From NCBI GenBank assembly GCA_963402885.1, contig OY727100.1:21733665-21797664 (forward strand): a DNA stretch of 64,000 nucleotides. Reading direction: 5' to 3'. This stretch comes from Antedon bifida (Eukaryota; Echinodermata; Crinoidea; Comatulida; Antedonidae). Every line of letters begins with the position of its first letter. Position 1 is the first letter of the stretch. Shown here piece by piece: positions 38,601-44,500 of this stretch. Made by a program: the position numbers and the translations under genes. Below the pieces are notes generated by a model, which did not search any database, was not told where the DNA came from, and was given only the letters and a program-made list of their open reading frames with translations.

Positions 38601-38932
38601 CCCATTGTTTTCATAATATTGGTTAATATTTAGAGATTATTTTTTGTTACCATATTTTTTACCGTTTTTTACAATTAAATTTGTATCTAGATGCACCCCG
38701 TAAAGTGGCTGACCTGTTGGATGAACGTATACCAAAATGCGACGACGATCCCGACAACTCGCCCTTTGACAGTCTCCATGTGTACGATTACGAGGGTGAA
38801 GGGTCAACAGCCGGTTCACTGAGCTCTATCAACTCGGCAAGCACCGACGGCTCTCAAGATTTTGATTATTTGAATTCGTTAGGAAAACCGTTCAAGCGTC
38901 TCGCTGACATGTACGGTGGTGGCGAGGACTGA
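11222..38932 (+). CDS. Type III classical cadherin B, complete (33 exons, 2614 aa)
   Basis: Homophilic calcium-dependent adhesion protein of adherens junctions. The ATG at 11222 (ccaagATG) is followed by a hydrophobic signal peptide. A furin site RKRR (residues 53-56) implies a removed propeptide. Then come 15 EC repeats (linkers such as DINDNGPVF and DANDNIPVF), the non-chordate cadherin region, EGF-LamG-EGF-LamG-EGF-EGF, one TM helix, and a tail with [16 protein letters not shown] (p120 type) and KRLADMYGG (beta-catenin type). Exons are listed individually; all borders are GT..AG, all phases join and the total is divisible by 3. Intron 1 (7.07 kb) is the longest. The architecture matches echinoderm and arthropod type III cadherins (sea urchin G-cadherin, Drosophila N-cadherin). 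It lies 4 kb downstream of its paralogue A. Exon choice was by eye, without transcript data. Confidence 0.95.
11821..12284. mobile_element. Fold-back element, about 150-bp arms
   Basis: The left arm (tgatttcaaaccgc ... cttagtgaac ... cagaaattcgtata) is the imperfect reverse complement of the right arm (tatacgaatttctg ... gttcactaag ... gcggtttgaaatc). No coding capacity. Confidence 0.7.
13131..13292. mobile_element. MITE, agcttggtttccactagg family
   Basis: Inverted ends agcttgatttccactag/ctagtgagaaccaagct with TTA on both sides (13128-13130, 13293-13295). The interior arms contain gaccaatcacaagcga. Confidence 0.75.
14114..14268. mobile_element. MITE, agcttggtttccactagg family
   Basis: Inverted arms around gaccaatgacaagc / gcttgtgattggtc, with ends ttttggttccc and ggaaccaagct. 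Confidence 0.65.
14786..14924. mobile_element. tgtctacac MITE, copy 1
   Basis: Ends agctctgtctacactatc and its complement, with TTA on both sides. The centre has atgacatcatcatgttcata. Confidence 0.85.
15567..15714. mobile_element. MITE, agcttggtttccactagg family
   Basis: Left end agcttggtttcgg and right end gttgcgtcctactgg. The interior has gaccaatcataaacgaca and tcgtgattggtgg arms. Confidence 0.65.
16553..16792. repeat. Direct duplication of about 100 bp
   Basis: Two copies (16553-16656 and 16688-16792) of a segment with gccccgtaaaaatatgctaa and gacgtattcagaatgataac. Confidence 0.85.
17207..17405. mobile_element. Diverged MITE, agcttggtttccactagg family
   Basis: Left end aacttggttttcactaggat ccaacgc. 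The interior has acaaatcacgatgg and ttgattggtcaaa arms. The right end is decayed. Confidence 0.45.
17447..17726. mobile_element. Fold-back element with gccgtgtttccgca ends
   Basis: The left end gccgtgtttccgca is complementary to the right end tgcggaaaaacacggc. The interior is rich in ttaaccgataa/ttatcggt. Confidence 0.6.
18515..18614. mobile_element. tgtctacac MITE, partial copy 2
   Basis: Keeps the internal tgcccaaatatggtagtga units and the right inner part. The terminal repeats are lost. It lies just upstream of cadherin B exon 2. Confidence 0.75.
18680..18868 (+). CDS. Cadherin B exon 2: EC1 end, EC2 start
   Basis: VQLTFNVLDVNEPP closes EC1, then EC2 begins (TLYARDPEDPDTE). Phase 1 to 1, gtaagt donor. 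Confidence 0.93.
19102..19434. repeat. 22-bp minisatellite (about 15 copies)
   Basis: Unit ttcggtgagtgatcggagta plus tg, in cadherin B intron 2. Each unit contains ggtgagtg, which resembles a 5' splice site. Confidence 0.95.
19523..19763 (+). CDS. Cadherin B exon 3: EC2 end, EC3 start
   Basis: MFGVDPVTGNVFI to VKVGERPPQF. The EC2/EC3 linker lacks the DxNDN calcium motif. Ends in phase 2 at gtatgt. Confidence 0.92.
19924..20119 (+). CDS. Cadherin B exon 4: EC3
   Basis: ITVQARSFNTDPVTYSIS to LDREMFNSYTIMVKAVD. The acceptor ttgttttag at 19923 is required by the phase-2 upstream exon. Ends in phase 0. Confidence 0.9.
20294..20402 (+). CDS. Cadherin B exon 5: EC3 end, EC4 start
   Basis: VTDILDINDNGPVFSQ linker and the first strand of EC4 (FRDIPENSDSAVG). 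Phase 0 to 1. Confidence 0.92.
20403..21030 (+). other. Intron 5 of cadherin B
   Basis: No supported gene. A local inverted pair aggccaggt/acctgcctgg lies near 20515-20570. Confidence 0.6.
21031..21411 (+). CDS. Cadherin B exon 6: EC4 end, EC5 start
   Basis: VTDKDGEYYGS, LDYEAVPMYEFDVTAVD and the NVNDNSPTFSQ linker, then EC5. Phase 1 to 1. Confidence 0.93.
21559..21791 (+). CDS. Cadherin B exon 7: EC5 end, EC6 start
   Basis: YILTIEAVDDGLCCNP, linker INDINDNAPEFPD, then EC6 start. Phase 1 to 0, gtaagt donor. Confidence 0.93.
21842..21940. repeat. 50-bp direct duplication
   Basis: Two adjacent copies of agattttactataagtttct plus tttattcatcaaaaaaagaaa. Confidence 0.85.
22083..22260. mobile_element. 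Fold-back MITE with agcctgttttcctgtcgacg ends
   Basis: The ends agcctgttttcctgtcgacg and cgtcgacaggaaaacaggct are exact complements. Confidence 0.75.
22405..22681 (+). CDS. Cadherin B exon 8: EC6
   Basis: VTATDADPGINGVISFS, RRRLDREQDKTFSLTILAED, linker DDVNDEIPIL. The donor tcag|gtgata is chosen because only this cut gives a phase-1 join to exon 9. The ORF beyond it is intronic read-through. Confidence 0.9.
22682..23189 (+). other. Intron 8 of cadherin B
   Basis: No recognisable element apart from a short gtgtgtgtgt tract near 22985. Confidence 0.6.
23190..23365 (+). CDS. Cadherin B exon 9: EC7 first half
   Basis: TIQDTLSVGSEVVKIEAYDP to TLTVKSPLLNAER. Donor agg|gttaga, phase 0. Confidence 0.88.
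23425..23525. mobile_element. tgtctacac MITE, partial copy 3
   Basis: Left end agccctgtctacactatcaa after TTA. The right half is missing. Confidence 0.75.
23626..23954 (+). CDS. Cadherin B exon 10: EC7 end, EC8
   Basis: IELTVTARDNNQE. The EC7/EC8 linker LVDNQAGAPVF lacks DxNDN. Then EC8 runs to LDYEEVQ. Phase 0 to 2, donor gtttgg. Confidence 0.9.
24346..24559 (+). CDS. Cadherin B exon 11: EC8 end, EC9 start
   Basis: YELLIQATDDNSQLADYI, linker VDENDRTPQFDLSKYTV. Phase 2 to 0, donor gtaaga. Confidence 0.92.
24935..25115 (-). repeat. Dispersed repeat family B
   Basis: Shares acccctactcgtctcgaa and ccttaaagtgcacacagg with the 31530-31765 copy in opposite orientation. Confidence 0.55.
25179..25362 (+). 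CDS. Cadherin B exon 12: EC9 middle
   Basis: FEVNPTTGEITTNGNFDREA and GYTLFIIAEDGAP, the typical EC core strands. Phase 0 to 1. Confidence 0.92.
25401..25780. repeat. 181-bp tandem duplication with inner sub-repeats
   Basis: Two nearly identical 181-bp units, each made of diverged tcaaactcaaaatgtgtgag sub-units, in cadherin B intron 12. Confidence 0.9.
25849..25992 (+). CDS. Cadherin B exon 13: EC9 end, EC10 start
   Basis: LRVEIIDINDNNPYFDD linker, then YSASVIESAQIGTVVTRTTA. Phase 1 to 1. Confidence 0.93.
26014..26166. mobile_element. Fold-back element with tgcagtaac ends, copy 1
   Basis: The left end atgtcaaaatgattctactg plus cagtaac and right end gcagtagaatcattttgaaa are complementary. 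Related copies at 28888-29096, 53399-53515 and 60682-60835. Confidence 0.65.
26324..26447. mobile_element. tgtctacac MITE, copy 4
   Basis: Left end aagctttgtcaacactatca, internal tatggtagtgatatgacatc, decayed right end acacataaagt. Confidence 0.75.
26484..26800 (+). CDS. Cadherin B exon 14: EC10 end, EC11 start
   Basis: FEVDSDTGDIKVAVMLDFES, linker EDANDNIPVFDQAVYTV. Phase 1 to 0. Confidence 0.94.
27128..27407 (+). CDS. Cadherin B exon 15: EC11 end, EC12 start
   Basis: VTATDADAQSGTITYSLEYE, linker GDINDNPPEFNEAEY. The acceptor ctgaaaag is purine-rich, but long poly-T tracts precede it. Phase 0 to 1. Confidence 0.92.
27582..27791 (+). CDS. Cadherin B exon 16: EC12 middle
   Basis: VEASDADSPANSQNTYSLVD, FTIDQDNGDI, LDREIRDTYYVEVIVQDPD. 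Phase 1 to 1. Confidence 0.93.
27898..28151 (+). CDS. Cadherin B exon 17: EC12 end, EC13
   Basis: Linker VTDVNDNSPIFDPTSYD, then EC13 to AVIYLKN. Phase 1 to 0. Confidence 0.93.
28625..28833 (+). CDS. Cadherin B exon 18: EC13 end, EC14 start
   Basis: ELDFETNERYTLTIRACD, linker VTDVNEPPVFDPAAY, then EC14 to TDPESNA. Phase 0 to 2. Confidence 0.93.
28888..29096. mobile_element. Fold-back element with tgcagtaac ends, copy 2
   Basis: attctactgcagttactgca at the left and gtagttactgcagtaatact at the right. Confidence 0.5.
29190..29342. mobile_element. Long near-perfect hairpin
   Basis: About 60-bp arms. The left arm includes tttattaacactacagactg and the right arm its exact complement cagtctgtagtgttaataaa. 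The outer ends are aaatgaaaaatcaag / cttgatttttcattt. It lies in cadherin B intron 18. Confidence 0.8.
29487..29626 (+). CDS. Cadherin B exon 19: EC14 middle
   Basis: YALDPVTNDMDWLSIDESTG and IKAFDRENIPVHNFIVLAVD. Phase 2 to 1. Confidence 0.92.
29844..29964. mobile_element. tgtctacac MITE, copy 5
   Basis: Left end actctgtctacactatcaaa, internal atgatgtcatatcactacca, right part aaactagtttg. The terminus is lost. Confidence 0.8.
30233..30490 (+). CDS. Cadherin B exon 20: EC14 end, EC15 start
   Basis: LRITVLDINDECPRLVEDY linker, then EC15 with ALDPDTDPNQTPYKFSI. Phase 1 to 1, gtaagt donor. Confidence 0.93.
30641..30829 (+). CDS. Cadherin B exon 21: EC15 end
   Basis: KLDREATKFYNMVIGTEDTS, VGDVNDNPHQAGQKSMFVYT. 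Matches cadherin A bases 1-177. Phase 1 to 1. Confidence 0.94.
31327..31454 (+). CDS. Cadherin B exon 22: start of non-chordate region
   Basis: GGTTTGVGSTPVGPVSAPD then an acidic segment ending DWLYFD. Phase 1 to 0, gtgagt donor as in cadherin A. Confidence 0.92.
31530..31765 (+). repeat. Dispersed repeat family B
   Basis: Contains ggtccagtgtacacatctag, cactttaaagaacctag and gagacgagtagggggtta. A short further copy of the first motif lies at 32455-32522. Confidence 0.55.
31876..32277 (+). CDS. Cadherin B exon 23: non-chordate region core
   Basis: 134 codons, phase 0 to 0: [35 protein letters not shown] and [20 protein letters not shown]. Confidence 0.94.
32589..32857 (+). CDS. Cadherin B exon 24: Cys-rich linker and EGF1 start
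   Basis: [36 protein letters not shown]. 269 bp, the same length as in cadherin A. Phase 0 to 2. Confidence 0.94.
33310..33658 (+). CDS. Cadherin B exon 25: EGF1 end, LamG1 start
   Basis: CECPNEYGGGRCEKTKR, then SYAWVESLEQCEDT to DDIWHTVEIRRNAQ. Phase 2 to 0. Confidence 0.94.
33720..33971 (-). mobile_element. tRNA-derived SINE
   Basis: The reverse strand reads agtggagttgtggcttggtg, then a pol III B box gggttcaagtccc, then a tail ending in poly-A (poly-T on +). Shared with 38090-38297 and 58662-58890. Confidence 0.7.
34235..34335 (+). CDS. Cadherin B exon 26: LamG1 middle
   Basis: YVEMIVDHCSTATVTNDDID to TVTGT. 101 bp against 122 bp in cadherin A. Phase 0 to 2. Confidence 0.88.
34472..34800 (+). 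CDS. Cadherin B exon 27: LamG1 end, EGF2
   Basis: [35 protein letters not shown]2 ending CFPGYTGEKCDQ. Phase 2 to 1. Confidence 0.94.
35081..35259 (+). CDS. Cadherin B exon 28: LamG2 start (gene-converted)
   Basis: Starts ETTPYDFALNSYVDYS. Bases 35106-35264 are identical to 3915-4073 of cadherin A. Phase 1 to 0. Confidence 0.95.
35303..35412 (+). pseudogene. Fossil fragments of exon 28 inside intron 28
   Basis: The intron contains gagacaggacttgtatggta, ccattcaatggttaga, tggggaagaga, ttgtatgctatatagct and agacacaggggaacacagta, in the order of the upstream exon with small deletions and substitutions. It is not an open exon. Confidence 0.8.
35446..35713 (+). CDS. Cadherin B exon 29: LamG2 middle
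   Basis: [20 protein letters not shown] to SQQDFQ. Close to cadherin A at the DNA level over the first 140 bp. Ends in phase 1 at gtaagc, where cadherin A has no intron. Confidence 0.93.
35761..35955. repeat. 43-bp minisatellite (about 4.5 copies)
   Basis: Unit tggaatagtccatcactagt plus ggccaacacagtgtgatgtt taa, filling the 267-bp intron that cadherin A lacks. Confidence 0.95.
35981..36158 (+). CDS. Cadherin B exon 30: LamG2 end, EGF3 start
   Basis: [20 protein letters not shown] to CISEACNGVTCPAP and WRMYEC. Phase 1 to 2. Confidence 0.93.
36264..36402. mobile_element. tgtctacac MITE, copy 6 (near-intact)
   Basis: Both 20+ bp ends intact and TTA at 36261-36263 and 36403-36405. It carries about one internal 21-bp unit. 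Confidence 0.9.
36584..36712. mobile_element. tgtctacac MITE, copy 7
   Basis: Left end intact, with two units of tatttgggcatatcactacca. The right terminus is missing. Confidence 0.8.
36825..37054 (+). CDS. Cadherin B exon 31: EGF4 and TM start
   Basis: Complete EGF (CDPNPCLNGGICTEGEEGF to DPYFGDRCD), then the membrane helix SAALIAIICICLLFLL. Phase 2 to 1. Confidence 0.94.
37156..37346. mobile_element. Fold-back element with gtggcgtaaca-like ends
   Basis: The left end ctgtggtgtaacatag is complementary to the right agctgttacgccactg. The interior is GC-rich. Resembles common cagtggcgta-ended DNA transposon remnants. Confidence 0.55.
37799..38047 (+). CDS. Cadherin B exon 32: TM end, juxtamembrane tail
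   Basis: IVLIILLLYKNKNRQRE stop-transfer, then [18 protein letters not shown] (p120-type site) and LTKPVGRLS. Phase 1 to 1. Confidence 0.94.
38090..38297 (-). mobile_element. tRNA-derived SINE
   Basis: Same family as 33720-33971. The + strand shows gacgggacttcaacccagga and agccacaactccact. Confidence 0.7.
38325..38450. mobile_element. Partial fold-back element (ggccgtattcac type)
   Basis: gtggccgtaatcatacttag plus cttaagtgaatac arms resemble the more complete copy at 63192-63361. Confidence 0.45.
38691..38932 (+). CDS. Cadherin B exon 33: beta-catenin-binding tail
   Basis: [46 protein letters not shown] at 38930-38932. Classical cadherin C-terminus. Confidence 0.96.
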
Positions 38933-38940
38933 AAGGTTTA

Positions 38941-39141
38941 AATCTGTCTACACTATCAAACGTTATGTGACAAAAAAATGTGATGTGCCTATATATGGAC
39001 ATGATGATGTCATATCACTACCATATTTGGGTATATCACTACCATATTTGGGTATATCACTATCATATTTGGGCATATCACAAGCACATTTGCCACATTA
39101 CACATTTTTTGTCAAACTAGTTTGATAGTGTAGACAGAGCT
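38941..39141. mobile_element. tgtctacac MITE, copy 8, in cadherin B 3' UTR
   Basis: Starts 8 bases after the stop codon. TTA at 38938-38940 and 39142-39144. Contains three tatttgggtatatcactacc-type units. Confidence 0.9.
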
Positions 39142-41361
39142 TTAGATATATTTAGATTTAAGTGCCTCAACACTATCAAACACCAAATAGTTTTCTAGAT
39201 GCTAAAATTTTGTAAAACAACGCCCATCCGGAGTGGTGTTACGCTGCCTTCCAATCACTTGGGTTCAATTCTAGCGATCCCAAAGCTTTGTGATAAACAC
39301 ATTTGCCTTCTGCTTTGCCTTCCGCATTTCATCTTGTTTTGCGCTACCAATATCGTCTGCCGAGATAGCCAAGTTATTTTTGTATAAAAGGTTAAAATTT
39401 GTTTATTTTTTTTACAAATATTATACAATGCAAAATACCAAAGACTATACTATAATAATTCTGTATTTGTTGCATATTCCTTTTGATCAGATCAATTTTT
39501 GATTAATTTCATTTGTCTTTCCTTTAAATATAATTCCCTTTCAATTGTATCAACATTTTGTAATTTTATCAAGAATGAGTAAATTCTAGATTTGCATTTT
39601 AATTAGATTTTGGTAGTTTAAGAAGCCATTCTGAAAGTGGCGATGCGTCGCTGTTGTTGCTGTGACCAGGATGTTGAGGCACATGCTGCTTTATATTAGG
39701 TATCCGCCCATGTTTGCATCAAAATAAGGGTACCTGGATATCTCTGCTTGCTTGCTTCACGATAGGTACCTAGATCTGCCTAGGTGCTATAATTATTTTT
39801 TTTAAATATTATAGACCTTTATGATCCAAACTGATTTTACTAGTTCTAGTAAAAACATTTTTTTTAATTCCATACATTTTATTTACATTAATAAATGAAA
39901 CAAATATTTTGTTATTTACTTAGCTACCATTTTAAGGTCTACGTCCAAAATTTATTTCAACGTTATGCGGTAAAACAACTCTTTAACAAAATATGCTAAA
40001 TATTTTATAGCACGTTTTATTTTTACCGCTTTATATTTTGTATATGTGTATGTCCAAATATCCAAGATTTTATAAATGCAAGTTTTATTTTGCGGCTTAG
40101 TCAAACATCTAACAGGTTCTATTTGTTTTTAATTAAGTATATAGTAATTAAAATACATATTTAATATGTATTAAATGTAAATTATAGTTTTTAGATAATT
40201 GTTATGTATGTGATAATTAATTTATACATTTGTGATTTTTATTGTAACTCAGATGGTAGGCATTACATTTATTTTATTCAGGTTGTGCCTTGTAAAAGAA
40301 ATTGCTGTATTTTTATTTGTGTAGTTATCATGTCTCTAGGATTTGTTTAAAAAAATGTAAACTATTATAATAAGGTACTACTGTAAAAAGTTTGTTCTAA
40401 AACCAAATCAACTAATCAATGTCATTTTCTTTGTATGTTTATTTAAATTAAGTATATAGCTAAAAAGAAAAACAAACGTAGAAAATGCTGTGTATAGTGA
40501 ACCATACTAAATAAAAGCCCCTGGTGTAATGGTATGATGCATATCAAGCAGAAGATTCCGAGTTCGAATCCCGGTTGGGGCAGCTTTTTCTCATTCTCAC
40601 AGATTTCCTAATTGTCACCATCTATAAAATAATTAAAAACAAAAAGCAACGGTGAAAATGTAATACATGTATCCTTTCGGAATTCATTGTTTCAAAATTA
40701 TTATGTCATCATGGAAAACATTTTTGAAATGTTGAAATATTGAAACTAAACCTGTGGTGTGTGTTCAGTATTAATTGGAAAAATATCTAACATGTATTTC
40801 ATACCAATTTGATTTGTAGAATGAAATCGGAATTTAAATCTCAACGTGTTTGATTTCTTGCTAATGTCCATTCCATGTCAACACTGTACATTTTCTCACC
40901 AGTTTATGTGTAGAATTTTAATGTGGTTCCGACATAATTTTATATCTAATTATCAGAATACGAATATTTAAATTGCAATACTTTTTTATAAAAATAGATG
41001 ATTTGCTAATATAAAAATAAAATGTATCATTTTAATGTGTTGTGTCTTTAATTTGAATACGAAAATATCAATTATAATTATAATGATGATGATAAAAGTG
41101 ATGCTGGTTTAATGATGGTAGATATGAAAATAATGATAAAAAACTAAAGACCGCCTGATAAACTTTCCATAAAAATTAAAAGTTCCAGAAAAAAATGTGA
41201 ACTAATAAATTGAACAGCGACCTCTATAATTCACACGTACTTTGCTTATACGACGGACGACACGATCGCGACGGGTGGAAAGTGTGTTGTGTGGCCGGTT
41301 GCAGAAGGCTTACTTTAAAAACACTTGTTAAAACAGGTTTTGTACATTATTGTTGTAAATA
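39142..41361. other. Cadherin B 3' UTR and spacer before the K-Cl cotransporter
   Basis: AT-rich, without supported ORFs. A candidate poly(A) signal aataaa is at 40509-40514. A short CpG-rich stretch (cgacggacgacacgatcgcg) at about 41250-41275 probably marks the cotransporter promoter region. Confidence 0.5.
40517..40581 (+). tRNA. Truncated tRNA-like element (probable tRNA pseudogene)
   Basis: gcccctg pairs with ttggggc as an acceptor stem. The A box tggtgtaatgg (40522-40532) fits the pol III consensus, and the T arm ccgagttcgaatcccgg holds a near-consensus B box. A tttttc run follows. At 65 nt it is too short, and no proper anticodon stem-loop can be drawn, so no isotype is assigned. Confidence 0.5.
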
Positions 41362-41515
41362 ATGTCTCAAAGATTTACTGTAACAAAACCGGCTGTACAA
41401 GGTGATATCGATAATGAAGTTGAAATTGTTGGAGGGGATAAACCTCCGTCGATTCAAGCAGCAGAGAACGACACCGCTGGTGGTGCGTCGTCGGCGAAGA
41501 ATGGCAAAAAATACT
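41362..41515 (+). CDS. kcc: KCC exon 1: N-terminus
   Basis: [20 protein letters not shown], a KCC-like start (compare MPxFTV in vertebrates). Ends in phase 1 at tact|gtaagt. The ATG is the first in a frame that joins exon 2. Confidence 0.85.
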
Positions 41516-44500
41516 GTAAGTATACCGGAACCAATTGCTTCTTACCCTTCAGATGAAGAGCCTTGAACTAGGCCTAGCTAGGCTTAAGTGATCTTCGATA
41601 CTTCATAATTTATCGTTTTATTTTGTAATGTTTTTTTGTGATAAGTAATGTGCAAGTCATTATATTATATAGAGTTAAGTTTTAAGCTGCTTTAAAAAAT
41701 GAAAGTCATCAAACTTTATCATTTCATTATTGTTTATAATGATGAACAGAACTCCCACACTGGCTGGCAGTGGACCGTTGTATTGGCTGAAGATTTTTAG
41801 TGGTAGCCCATCCCATCTCTTTAATTCTGTGTGCCCAGATTCTATAACAAATAATTTCCCACCAATAGAAAATGTAAAGAATGGATGGTGCCTACTAGGC
41901 CTAGTACTACTGTACATACACTGCACATTTTTTTTTAAATTTAGTTTTTACAATTTTTATCGGAATGAAGAACCTACATTTGCATGTTGTCATTCAACCG
42001 TAAATTTTCATTCAAGTATTTTAAATCCAGGATTTGGTATACAATGAACACTTTTCTACTTTTTTTGTTATGCTTAGCCTACTTTCAATTTGTATAAAAA
42101 GTAAACAGAAAGACACTAGCCTATGTTCAATGAATAGATATACTATTATAGTATTTAATCCGTTATGTTGAGACAATTCTAAATAGTAGCCACACAAAAT
42201 TCTTCAAGATTAGATAAAAAGAGACGTAAAAACTTATTATTATTATTACATAAGTAAATAAACTACAAAGAATGTGTAATTGAAACTGAAAATGATGCCA
42301 AATGTTTATTTTTATTAAACTGGATTAAAGACTAAAATAGAGAATTAAGCCCCTCCTACTTGGCACTACTCTACACACAATAAAAATCACAAGTTTAAAT
42401 GATGATAAAGCATAATAATCTATGTTGTGCCTAACTTACATGGATAAACCATCTAACTTATTTCTCCATGGATAAACTGACAGGCTTTTCATTAACTTTA
42501 AAATTAACAAAAACACCCCTCTAATACAGTGTGATATAATCTATGACATCCTAGTGAATTTTTCAGAAATGTCTTATTTCTTATTGTCAGTGCTGCTTTT
42601 AGGCCATTTGGCATGCTTCTAATAATGCATAATTTTAACACATGTTTGTCTATATAGTGTTATTAAATTTATTTATTGTCACTGAAAATAATTCTCTTTA
42701 CAACCTGAATACTACAGTAAAGCTCTGTCTACACTATCAAACTTTATGTGACAAACAAAATGTGATGTGCCCATATATGGACATGATGATGTTCCCATGT
42801 ATGGACATGATGATGTCATATCATTACCATATTTGGGCATCACCACCATATTTAGGCAAATCACATTTTTTTTGATAGTTTAGACAGAGCTTAACATATT
42901 ACAAATTTACTTACACAATTTAATGCAAAAATCTACTGGAAGCTAGTTTAATAACTGTAAAAGGTAGTTGGTGTAAAATAGTCAAATTTCCCAAAACTGG
43001 TTTTCCAGAAAGTAAAAATAGATTCCAGCTTTATTGAATGATATACTATTACTATCAGCAGTGAATTTGTTTGGGGGGATTCCGATATCTGTTGTTCTAA
43101 ACTCTAAAGTCTAAATAAATAAGTTATCTTAATCTCTGTCTACACTATCAACTATATTGTGGTGATATGCCCAACTATGGTAGTGATATGACATCATCAT
43201 GTTCATATATGGGCACACACTTTTTTGTCACATCTATCAAGTTTAATAGTGTAGACAGCGCTTTAATCATTTATTTCTCCTATTTCTATTTAGTATATTT
43301 TTACATTTATTAATATTTTTCTCTGTACATTTCCACAGCACGTTTGATAAACAGCGGAAGCGGTGATTTTTACGGTAGTGTCGCGGGTTACAGTAAGTTT
43401 GTGACAATAACGAGGGCTTGATCTTCGTAGCTTTGAAGGAATAACGCGCATTGCTGTGCTTTTGTCTAGTGTTCGCTGCATCTTTGTATCTAGTCACAAA
43501 CTCGCATCTCATCACACTTTCATAAGTCAGACTCCAAATGATAATTTGATCGATCATCGATTTGAGAATTAACAACTAATCTTGAAATCAATAAATTCAA
43601 TAGTATACAAATAATGAATATTATATGACACCTTAATAAATTCTTGTCATTTGATTGGATAATTGTTGGTCACATGGCATGCAATAGTACGCACTATTTA
43701 ACGGTAGTTATATATTCATGGTGAATATTCTCACTATTTAACGATACAAAACAGCCTACTGACTGTATTGTTTTTAATCTTAAGTAGTTTTTTATTCAAT
43801 TATTAATGCGATTCTTTAAGTCAGGATCATTTTTAAAGGCTAGGCCGAGAAGTTAGGCCATTAAAAAAAGACAGTGCTCCAATTTTTTAACGCAGAGTAC
43901 ATTTAGAGACGCCACACACTGCAGGTTGATTTTCGACCGCAGATCAGCGTGGCAAAAAATGTTTACAAAGAGCTAAACGTGAATCAGAAATGAATTATCG
44001 CTTTATCACTTTTGTGTTAAATGCGTTAACTAATACCAAACGACGCATGATGTGTATTAACTTCATCAATCAAATACTAAAGAATACACTGAGGTATGTT
44101 ATAATATGCATACATATATTCTCTCATACTGTAGATTATTATCTAATAATCTACAGTATCTAATTCTAATATTAAATAGTGTGTTCTATTGCATACCATG
44201 TGACCCACAATTGTCCAATTAAATGACAGGAATTTATTAAGGTGTCATATAATATTCATTACTTGTATACTATTAAATTTTCAACCAACATCACCCTTAT
44301 TCATCATCTGGAGTCTGACATTATATATTGTTCTGTATTCATTGCTTCTTTCACTTTGTTTTCAGATAACATTAACTGTAATTTTTCACCCCTAATCCAG
44401 CTGGTGATGAGACTGCATTAATATGTTAATACCTTGATATGATTGATATGTTGCATGTAATTATAAGTACACTAACTAAATAAAAAAACAATTACAATAG

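Noticed and set aside
40517..40581. Intact tRNA-Arg or tRNA-Gln gene
   Set aside because: Parts resemble both, but the element is about 7 nt short and lacks an anticodon stem-loop, so no isotype can be given.
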